From Chara braunii (taxonomy: Eukaryota > Streptophyta > Charophyceae > Charales > Characeae), in assembly GCA_003427395.1 (NCBI GenBank), contig BFEA01000512.1, forward strand, positions 672,658 to 708,774: DNA of 36,117 bases, read 5' to 3'. Below the pieces are notes generated by a model. It ran no database searches. It was not told the origin of the DNA and worked only from the letters and a program-made list of their open reading frames with translations. The position numbers and the translations under genes were made by a program. Below are positions 27,926 to 36,117 of the stretch, piece after piece. Position 1 is the first letter of the stretch, and each line of letters opens with the position of its first letter.

Positions 27926-28985
27926 TGTGAGGATTGAGCCCTCAAAGGGGCCTTGTCGTGATGTACATGTTTTGGGCTAAGGCCCGCAGCAAGCCTCGTG
28001 CCCGCCCTAAGTGAAGGCGGGCCAGCAAATCAACGAGAGGCCCTCTGTTCAAACATTTCACGAAGTGGGGTCCATACAGTTGCTGCACGCCAGTTGGTTG
28101 GAGTGCACCGAGTACCGGATCTCTGCAAATGCAGAAGGACCAGGGCCCCCGAATTGGTTAGGCCCTGGGCACATAAACGTGAGGCCGACAATGCATGCTG
28201 AATATAGAGGCCGAAAATGCCAATGGGAAACCGGTCCACTATCTGAATCTGGACGGAGGCCTTGATGAAAGAGGCGCAACTGTATTTCGTGAGCCCCAAC
28301 CGCATTGGGCCTGGGTATAGGTACTGGGGCCCAGGCGCAGGCTCAAGGGAGGCCGCCCACACGCAGCACTGGCATATAGGCAGAGAGGGCGAATGGGCAG
28401 GGATCTTGGCCAATGCAGTCATTGCGGGGACGCTGCTGCATTGTAGCGCGAGCACTTGTGCTGCGCAGTGGCTGAGAGAGGCAGGCTGGCGCTAAGTGGT
28501 AGAGCGCAGCCTGGGCGCAGGGCGCTGGAGGCCATAGCCGGGCTGCCTGTGGGCGCAGAGGGAGGTTGAGGGCGAAGGTGGTTCTTCGGAAAGTGAAGGG
28601 CGTTGTGTGGGATAACAAGGAAGAGTGAGGGTGAAGAGAGAGACGTACCTGGTGGAGAGGAGGTCGGCATTGGTGTTGACGTCATCACTTGCTGGTCGTC
28701 AAGTTGTTTGGTTGCTTCCATGCTGTAGTTGTAGTGATAGGCTGTAGAGTAGGTAGGGCGCCTGGCGCCATTCAAGAGAGAGAGTTACATTGGGTTATGC
28801 TGTTGGTGTTGCCTGATTGGGCTTGGACATTGACTCACGATTCTTCTGTATCGTTCTCAAATGGATGGTTACTCGGTTCCCTTGTGCTATCTGCTCTTGC
28901 TTTGACTACACTTCAGTGTGATTTTGCAATTTGGATTTCTGTGCTTCGTCCACATTCATGTTCGTCCACATTCATGTTCCTTGCA
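27926..28985 (+). repeat. Element C 5' LTR (1060 bp)
   Basis: It starts TGTGAGGATTGAGCCCTC and ends CCTTGCA. Near the 3' end a 16-base unit (CGTCCACATTCATGTT) is repeated at 28947 and 28963. Short open frames inside are not conserved with LTR A and are ignored. Confidence 0.9.
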
Positions 28986-30255
28986 TTTTGGTATCAGAGC
29001 TGGTTCGATTCGCCGCTTACCTTGGTGCGCTGGCGTTATACAGACTTGGTGCGTTAACGATGCTTCTTCGCAGTTGGTTCTTGTGACTTCAGGCCAACAT
29101 TAGGCGCGCGACTTGGGTAGAGAGGTGTGCGCCGGAAGGCTGTACGACTTTGGATGCCGTGGTGAGAGCGGAATGTATGATTGGTGATGAGAGCATGCTG
29201 ATGTGGCATTTGGCTGAGGTGGCACTGCATTGCGTTGTGGATGGTACCGAGGCTACGACCGGTCATCAAATGCACACTCAGCTCAATTGGTGAGAAATAT
29301 GTGGTTGGGGGCAGCTATCTCCAGGTACGTTGTTCCCCTACCTTATCTACTCTCAACTTGAGAGTCCTCTCTTTTGGTGAGGTGTCGTGAGCGCTCTACC
29401 TTGAGAGACGACAATCTTCCCGGTGAAGCATCTGGAAGGAGAAAGGGCGGTGGCACTGAAGGGCCCTGGTCGAAGCACATGGGTCACAGTCACCATGCCA
29501 ACCCAATGGGATTAGTACACGCATGCAATGGCTGCTTTGTCCTTGAGGGCACTTTTGCTGCGCTGATAGAGGGGTGTGCGGACTGAAAAGGCTTATGCAG
29601 ACGCTCCTAGGCCGTCTATAAACATTTATGGATGGGTTTCCAATCTGATACTAGTTGTAATCGTCGTCCTGATTGCGACGTTAAATAATTCCTAAGCGAC
29701 CTTGGGGGCAGTCCTTAAATAGGCCTCTTGATCAGCCAGATCAGTCGGACGTACGGCTTGTTGCACGCGAGAATAAAGAAAGGGCAAGCCTGGTCATAAG
29801 CATGCACCTGGGGCACAGGGGTGGGCCGACATTGCACACCTATGACACTGCCGCTCAATGATGCTCATCGGTATGTTGGATTGAGGGGAGGGTAGGTTTC
29901 AATTCGGTGCTCAACTGTAAACATAACCATATCCACTATTCATACATCTGCAACATAGTTTGGTTTTATTATTGATTAGTTGGTTGACGGACTGCTAACA
30001 CCTCACATACAGTTTAGTATAGGACTGTTGTATACTACCATAGCCAGTGCTATGCAAAACGTCTGTAAGTGAACTAATCATGATAGAACTAAACTATGTT
30101 TACGGTCTTTGGTGAATGTTGTAGGCTGCCACTTGATCGGTCGAGTAGGGGACCTGCTGGACACATTTATTTTTAGAAAATTAGGTGCCGGTCAGACACA
30201 TGCTGTGGTAGGACTCCAGCAGGGAGTTGTAGTGCAGATAGTGTTTGCCTAACTG
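28986..30255 (+). other. Element C 5' leader
   Basis: About 1.27 kb between LTR and gag, with no coding frame I accept. It aligns with the element A leader; the conserved hairpin is at 29662-29680 and is followed by TTAAATAATTCCT and CCTTGGGGGCAGTCCTTAA. The length is unusual for a leader, and parts may direct packaging or translation. Confidence 0.7.
28989..29000 (+). promoter_or_regulatory. Element C primer binding site (tRNA-iMet)
   Basis: TGGTATCAGAGC, three bases after the LTR end; the canonical plant initiator Met-tRNA primer complement. Confidence 0.95.
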
Positions 30256-30796
30256 ATGAGCGGGTCAGACACCGATGAGGGTGGAGTTGACGATGCGAGA
30301 CTGACACATTCCAGATCACTTAGGGTCCCTCACGTGTTTCAGACCTTACAACCGGGAGATGAAAGACGGCTTCGTGTCGAAAATAGAGCCCGTGCTCTCG
30401 CAGCAGCCAGGGAAACAGCACTAGCTGCAAGTCAGGCGTTGGCAGCAGCAAACACAGCAGCTAGAGAAGAGGCAGCAGCAGCCAGAGCAACAGCAATGGC
30501 TAACGGCGCAGCCTTTGCTGCGTCCTCGTCTGGGACCCAGTTGGGAATGCCCCCTGGGCCCACGGGTACTTCCGGGGCAGTAAGTTCTATTCAGTCCACA
30601 AGTCAAATGGCGGGCTCGCAGTTAAGCCCGTTCACCCCACCCGGCAGGGAGTTCCTAGAGCTCCAACAAGTCGAAAGGATCCGCGCTCGGTTAGAGAGGG
30701 AACTGAAGCAAGCTACCGACAGAGAAAAAAAAATCAAAAATAGAACAACCAGGCTTGATGCGTTAGAGGCAGACAAAGCTGCACTAGAGGGTTTGG

Positions 30797-30888
30797 ATGA
30801 GTCAGCCATGACTGGCCAAATGAAAGTGTTGAAGAACAGCGTATGAGTCAACCATGACTGGGCAAATGAAAGTGTTCAAGAACAACGT
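30797..30888 (+). repeat. 46-bp tandem duplication in gag
   Basis: ATGAGTCAGCCATGACTGG at 30797 recurs as ATGAGTCAACCATGACTGG at 30843. The unit is 46 bases, so it shifts the frame; the copies differ at several sites. Confidence 0.9.
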
Positions 30889-31174
30889 ACTGTCGCTGCA
30901 TGCGCACGTGGACAGCAGACTGGACTTCATGCAGAACTCTTTGGACCAGATCTTGGACCTTTTGCAAAGGCCAGGATTACGGTCAGCAGCACAGTCGCTG
31001 TTGCCGTTAACGACGATTTCAGGCCCCTTTCCGGTACAAGTTGGCACACAGCCAAGTGGTACGTCTGCAGCAGCCGCACAGACTGGTGCTTCTTCTTCTT
31101 CTGGGTCAGAGGTGACAACTACACCATCAGCGCAACAACCTGTTCCTCAACAGGGACAGCCGCAAGGTCAATGG

Positions 31175-31382
31175 TACCCAAAGACCCCTATGAAACCCCC
31201 CCTTGCCTTCTCCGGAGAGAAGAAGGACGAGGAACTCAACACATGGTTGAGAACAGTTCCAATGTGGGTAAGGGCAATTGTACCCAAAGACCCCTTTGAA
31301 ACCGCCCATTGCCCTCTCCGGAGAGAAGAAGGACGAGGAACTCAACACATGGTTGAGAACAGTTCCAATGTGGGTAAGGGCA
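31175..31382 (+). repeat. 106-bp tandem duplication in gag
   Basis: The segment from TACCCAAAGACCCC at 31175 recurs at 31281, nearly identical for about 100 bases. The unit of 106 again shifts the frame by one. Confidence 0.9.
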
Positions 31383-32278
31383 AAGAGGACTTTGCAGGAG
31401 GAGGAGGTGATTACTGCTGCATCTTACCTTGAGGGTAAGGCAACCAAATGGCTAGATGGAATAGTAGCAAAGGGCAGGTTCGGACGACGTATGGCAGATT
31501 GGGTTAAGACCCTTACGTTAGAAGAGTTCTTAGACGTGGTAGAAGCTCGCTGGCATAATCCATAGCAGGCACAAATTGCCACTGATGCGATGCTCAGACT
31601 AGGCCAACGAAAGTACAAGTCAGTCAGAGAGCTAACGTCTACCGTAGAGAGCCTTATCGTCGTTCTCGGCATACGCTACGATGACCAGGTCTTATTGACC
31701 ATGTTCGTGAGATGTCTGCCCGACAATCTTAGGACCTTACTGGCCAGCGAGGCTCGGCTCGAGTATCATTCGTTTGAGACCTTCTCTAGAAAGGCCTTAG
31801 ACTTGGAGGCTACTCTAGGAAGTGCTCAACCTACTCCAGTAGACGTGAGGAAGAAGAAAAGTCCACAGGAGTGGAAGAAGAAGGGGAGTCAATTGATGAT
31901 GGTTGAGTTTGATGGGACCCAAACCGAGATCGAGGAGCTTTTAGACCTGTTGGACAGTACAGAGTACGACGGCGAGGAAACCGCTGAGGGTAGCACCCTC
32001 GCCACAGTAGTAAAGACTAAGGCAGGTGGCCGAGGGAAGGGCCATCAAAAAAGTCAAGGGCAGGCCGCCTCCAATGAGGCCAAAGTTGCTGATTGGGTCA
32101 AGGCAGGTCTTGATCAGGAAGTGTGGCGGGACCGCCGAGTGCGTGGTGCTTGCATTAACTGTGGTGAATACGGACACACCCAGTACAAGTGCAAGAACGC
32201 AAAGGTCACACAAAAGATACCCCCTAAGGGAGGGGTACCTTCTTCCCAGGCTTCTAGCTCGGGAAACTTGTAAGGCCG

Positions 32279-32908
32279 GTGGAAGTTTTAGCTGCTTCTA
32301 CTCATGGTGAAGTGGGTCAGATACCCTCCCCACTTCATGACAAGGCCATAGCTAATGACTCTTTAGTCACCCTGCAGACTCACCCAGACCAAACTATGCC
32401 CTGTACGTTGGATGTGTCTGAAGCCTTGGAAGATTTGGAAAGCGAGTGGTCAAGCAAGGATCCTCGCGAATCTTGGGTGGCACTAAGTAGAGGTCCTAGA
32501 GGGGAACATTTCGTTGTGGAAGTTGTTGTAGGAGGCCGCAAATGTAATGCCTTCGTGGACATCGGCTTCATGCGGAATTACATACGTCGTGACTGCTTAG
32601 AAAGGCTGCACCTATAGGACCGGGTACAACACCTTAGTAGACCGGTAGCATCTACTTTGGCCAATAAGGAGCGCATGGTTGTCACAGACTATATCAAGGA
32701 TATAGTCTGTACCTTCTCCTATGGAAGAGGGAAACTTAATCATAAGATTTCGTTCCTAGTTAGCGACGACTTACCGTTTGATATGCTGCTAGGAATGTAC
32801 TACCTTGAGGTTGCCAAGCCCCAGTTTGACTGGGACAAGAAGGTGCTAAAGCACAAGTTGCCTGATGGAAGGACCGTGAGACTGGCTAGTACAAGGCCAG
32901 TAGTTTAA
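32279..32908 (+). pseudogene. Element C aspartic protease
   Basis: RGEHFVVEVVVGGRKCNAFV, then DIGFMRNYI where the catalytic DSG is expected, a TAG at 32615-32617, then FLVSDDLPFDMLLGMYYLEV (ILGMDWL degenerate). Both the Ser after the catalytic Asp and the DW of the second motif are changed. Inactive by inference. Confidence 0.75.
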
Positions 32909-32925
32909 TAGAAACCTATGGCTGC

Positions 32926-34380
32926 TTGTGTGCATCAGCGTTCTATAATTATTACAAACAAAACCAAGAGGAGGGTATGTACCTAGTGCATGTCTCCGAG
33001 AAAGGGGAGACCGTTAAAACACCCCCAGAGATGGAGCATGCAGTTGCTAAGTTCCCTGATCTGTTCACAGAGCCTACAAGAGTCGTAGAAAGGGAGGTTG
33101 TCCATGCCATAGAAATCATTCCAGGGAGTAAAACCGCAAAGGGAAGGATCTATAGGATGGCTCCGACCGAGTTGGACGAACTTCGGTAACATCTGAAAGA
33201 GCTGACAAAAAAGGGATGGATTCGGCCGAGTACTTCCCCCTTCGGATCTCGAGTGCTATTTGTATCGAAGAAGGGGGGTACATTGAGGATGTGCATTGAT
33301 TACAGAGGCCTCAATGCCATCACAGTGAAGAATGCAGAGCCTCTACCTCGCATAGACGACCTATTGGATAGGGTGTAGGGATGTAAGTACTATAGCAAGA
33401 TAAGTCCGGCAACCATCAGATTGCAATAAGACTTGAGGATCAGCACAAGACTGCTTTTTAGACCCGATACGGTCTGTATGAGTTTGTAGTGATGCCCTTT
33501 GGCCTTTGCAATGCGCCGGGTACATTCCAACATGCCATGAATAGGATCTTCCATGACTACCTAGATAAGTTTGTCGTCGTGTACCTTGACGATATTCTTA
33601 TCTTTAGTAAGTCTGTCGAGGAGCATGAACAACACGTTGAGACTGTACTTTCACTCCTACGAGAGCACAAGTATAAGGTCAACCTAGAGAAATGTGAGTT
33701 TGGACGCACTAGGATCTTGTACTTCGGTCATAAAGTATCCGTGGAAGGGATTAGGCCGGAAGATGCGAAGGTGGCTATTATCAGGGACTGGCCACGACCT
33801 CAGACTGTTACTGAGGTCAGATCTTTCTTAGGAATGTGCGGCTACTATAGGAACTTCGTGAAGAACTATTCCGCAGTCGCCTTTCCTTTGACTGATCTAA
33901 CTCGACTTGACACGCCGTGGGACAGGAGTGAAGAGTGCGAGGCTGTTTTCAAACGATTGAAGCATGCACTCATGAATCATGAGGTTCTCATGGTGCCCGA
34001 TCCTCAGAAGCCTTTCATTGTAACCGCTGACGCAAGCCAATACGGCATTGGCGCAGTGATGGTTCAGCAGGATGGTAAAAAGTTGAGACCGATCGAGTAT
34101 ATGAGCAAAAAGATGCCATCTAAGAAACTTGCAAAGTCCACCTACGAAAGGGAACTCTATGCCCTCTACAAGGCACTTGTCCATTGGAGGCACTTTCTGT
34201 TGGGACGGTTTTTCTATTTGAGAACTGACCATCAGACCCTTAAATGGATCAAGACTCAATCGACTCTTTGTGATGCACTCAAGGGCTGGATTGAGGTCAT
34301 AGATCAATATGACTTCAAGCTAGAGTATCTGAAGGGAGAGTACAACAAGGTTGCAGATGCGCTATCACGTAGGGCAGACT
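32926..34380 (+). pseudogene. Element C reverse transcriptase and RNase H
   Basis: RT begins FPDLFTEPTRVVEREVVHAI and GRIYRMAPTELDELR; TAA at 33187-33189; [20 protein letters not shown] and [23 protein letters not shown] at 33376-33378 where B has CAG; a small deletion near 33400 destroys motif A. Then MMPFGLCNAPGTFQ, FVVVYLDDILIFSK (catalytic), and the long frame from 33489. RNase H shows VTADASQYGIGAV, STYERELYAL, RTDHQTLKW and YNKVADALSRRADY, so its acidic residues are intact. Confidence 0.85.
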
Positions 34381-35930
34381 ACCTAGGGGCGCTAGTTTCT
34401 GAGTTTGGTGTATCTGAAGAACTAACTCAATCGCTGGTGGAAGCCTATCAGGAAGACCCTGTCACGATGGACATCATTTGCAAACTTCAGGCAAAAGACA
34501 AGGCCACGGAAGATCAGTTTGTGATGGTGGACGGGCTTCTCTTTCTTGATAAGGCCGGATTTAAAAGATTAGTTGTTCCATCTAGTGAACGTTTGCGTAG
34601 TTTATTCTTAGGAGAATGTCATAACGCAACCGGACACTTTGGCTACAAAAAGACGAATGCCAATCTAGCACAACGATTTTGGTGGCCCGGAATACTAGAA
34701 GATGCAAATAAGTATGTGGAGACCTGTCAGGTCTGTCAGCGAGACTAACCGCGAACTCAAGCACCGCTTGGGTTGCCGAAGCCCTTACCTATCCCCACTG
34801 GTCCGGGACAGAGTGTTTCCATGGACTTCATGGACACCCTGGTGACTAGTAGGAGTGGCAAGAGGCACATCGTTGTCATCATAGACCGATTCACCAAGTA
34901 CGTTAGACTAATTGCCATGCCAGAGACCGCAAGGACTGAACACGTCATCAAGTTGTTCATGGGCAACTGGGTGCGTGATTTTGGACTACCAAAGTCAATC
35001 GTTAGTGACAAAGATGTCCGCTTCACAAGTGAGTTGTGGAAGAAGAGTGCTGAACAAATGGTCAGTCAACTTCAAATGACTTTAGAGAATCATCCCGAAG
35101 CCAACAGACAGGCCGAGCAGATGAACAGAGTCATACAACACCTGCTGAGGCATTACATCAAGCCCAACCAGGACGATTGATGAGAAGTTGCCTCTCATCG
35201 CCAGCCTGTACAACAACGCTGTACACAACAGTACCGGCGTTAGTCCTAATCAGCTGCACTTGGGATGGAAGCCTAGATCAGCTCTGGACTTCCTCCTACC
35301 TGAAAACCGACCCTCTGCAACTTCGGGCACACTTGAGTATGGTGTGCAGTATGAGAAGTTGCTACAACAAACTGTCGAGCACATCAGGAAAGCTCAGCAA
35401 GTAATCATTGCTTCTGAGAACAAACATCGTCGACAGTCCTCATTTCAGGTAGGGGAACGTGTCTCGGTCAAGGCTAGTGAGCTAGGACAGGAATTCGGTA
35501 TCTCGCGAAAACTAATGCCTCAGTGTTTTGGTCCCTGGGAAGTCCTGGACATAGTTGGGGATTAGATGGATGGGCCTACCTATGTTATCCGTATCCCTGG
35601 TCACCTGCGCACTCACCTGTCTTTCATGCCTCAAAGCTTGCACCTTTCCCTGAGACAGATCAATTCCCTTCAAGGAGATCGATGTTGCCCCCAACCATGG
35701 ATGGCCAAGTGGACATCCACGACATTGTGGATCACAGAGACATGCCTGTTCCGAAGCCACTGGGTAGAGGAAGACCTCCCAAACCCAAGAGAGAATATCG
35801 CGTCAGATTCAGGCATTATACGGATCCAAAAAAAGATCGGTGGTTCACAAGCGAGGAACTGATTGACACAACTCCTCAAGTGGTGACAGAATATGAGAGG
35901 ATGTTAAAAGGGAAGGCACCTGCGAAGTAA
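34381..35930 (+). pseudogene. Element C integrase with C-terminal chromodomain
   Basis: HHCC module (ECHNATGHFG, then CQVCQRD), a TAA at 34746-34748, then SVSMDFMDTLV (Asp), SIVSDKDVRFTS (Asp) and HPEANRQAEQMNR (Glu in place of the usual GQTE context). Further frames carry LYNNAVHNSTGVSPNQLHLG, SSFQVGERVSVKASEL, and in another phase the chromodomain-like end (VDIHDIVDHRD, YRVRFRHYTDPKKDRWFTSE, then ELIDTTPQVV). At least two phase changes (near 35180 and 35550). Confidence 0.85.
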
Positions 35931-35954
35931 GCATCTCAGCGGACTTTCGAAGCT

Positions 35955-35967
35955 AAGGGGGATGGAA
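35955..35967 (+). other. Element C polypurine tract
   Basis: AAGGGGGATGGAA directly precedes the 3' LTR, the expected plus-strand primer position. Confidence 0.8.
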
Positions 35968-36117
35968 TGTGAGGATTGAGCCCTCAAAGGGGCCTTGGCG
36001 TGATGTACATGTTCTGGGCTAAGGCCCCCAGCAAGCCTCGTGCCCGCCCTAAGTGAAGGCGGGCCAGCAAATCAACGAGAGGCCCTCTGTTCAAACATTT
36101 CACGAAGTGGGGTCCAT
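35968..36117 (+). repeat. Element C 3' LTR, cut by the window end
   Basis: The first 150 bases match 27926-28075 with only a few differences (for example CCTTGGCG versus CCTTGTCG, and TTCTGGGC versus TTTTGGGC). Confidence 0.95.

Larger units (their letters stand above)
30256..32273 (+). pseudogene. Element C gag
   Basis: It starts MSGSDTDEGGVDDARLTHSR, then an Ala/Arg-rich helical segment, a charged coiled-coil-like segment (LELQQVERIRARLERELKQA), a Gln/Ser linker, the capsid core (TWLRTVPMWVRAKRTLQEEE, AASYLEGKATKWLDGIV, then LDLEATLGSAQ) and a zinc knuckle CINCGEYGHTQYKC (CX2CX4HX4C) near 32153-32194. Two tandem duplications (46 and 106 bases) each shift the frame by one, and a TAG at 31563-31565 replaces a likely CAG Gln. 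The phases run 1, 2, 3 across the two duplications. Confidence 0.85.
27926..36117 (+). mobile_element. Ty3/gypsy chromodomain retrotransposon C
   Basis: 5' LTR (27926-28985), PBS, leader, gag with zinc knuckle, protease, RT, RNase H, integrase, chromodomain, polypurine tract, and the first 150 bases of the 3' LTR (35968 on). Full length would be about 9.1 kb if the 3' LTR matches the 5' one. Frameshifts and stops are present in gag, protease, RT and integrase. The first 150 bases of the two LTRs differ at only a few sites, indicating a fairly recent insertion despite the coding damage. Confidence 0.9.

Noticed and set aside
27998-28862. Open frames of 60-140 codons on both strands
   Set aside because: They fall inside the element C LTR, show no domain, and are not conserved in LTR A.
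1-36117. CRISPR arrays or bacterial operons
   Set aside because: No array of equal repeats with unique spacers and no ribosome-binding-site-led gene clusters; the content is eukaryotic transposable elements.
27926-36117. An infectious retrovirus-like element with an envelope gene
   Set aside because: After the chromodomain the polypurine tract and LTR follow directly; no envelope-like frame exists in elements B or C.

Overview
The window looks like a repeat-dense, intergenic stretch of a large nuclear genome from the green lineage. A streptophyte alga or early land plant fits best; a charophyte such as Chara is my guess, not a demonstrated assignment. The grounds are: decayed DNA of plant mitochondrial type (an rps19 gene, a group II intron maturase fragment, an organellar LSU rRNA fragment), Ty3/gypsy elements with tRNA-iMet primer sites and chromodomains, a plant-L1-like LINE, and a Penelope-like retroelement with its endonuclease at the N-terminus, an arrangement known from green algae. 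I found no intact host gene with a recognised function.

Layout. 1-600: mitochondrial-type insert (rps19 on +, maturase domain X on -). 601-3791 (-): element A, the 5' end of a Ty3/gypsy element (LTR, PBS, leader, partial gag). 3792-7832 (+): Penelope-like element with N-terminal GIY-YIG and then reverse transcriptase, riddled with stop codons. 7833-16404 (-): element B, a Ty3/gypsy chromodomain element with a truncated 3' LTR, a full 5' LTR and a piece of organellar LSU rRNA inside gag. 16405 to about 22.9 kb (-): L1-type LINE with ORF1 and ORF2 (APE endonuclease, RT, CCHC-like finger). 22.9-25.5 kb: low-complexity and repeat DNA holding two tandem hammerhead-ribozyme-like motifs (-), a probable MITE and a locally repeated unit. 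25518-27357 (-): an unrecognised broken reading frame with a long Val/Pro/Ser repeat and three copies of a Cys/His motif. 27313-27752 (+): fragment of a B-type LTR. 27926-36117 (+): element C, a nearly complete but decayed Ty3/gypsy chromodomain element whose 3' LTR runs off the window.

How the parts relate. Elements A and C share LTR, leader and gag homology. Element B has different LTRs and gag but shares a leader block containing a conserved CGTCG/CGACG hairpin with A and C. All three LTR elements carry the TGGTATC-type initiator-Met primer site. None of the large elements looks autonomous now: each has frameshifts or stops, and B has lost a catalytic Asp of RNase H. The most unusual items are the tandem hammerhead fold, the domain-permuted Penelope-like element with QGILGRFP repeats, the rRNA fragment inside gag, and the Cys/His reading frame. 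All calls come from reading the sequence and from family knowledge; no database search was run.
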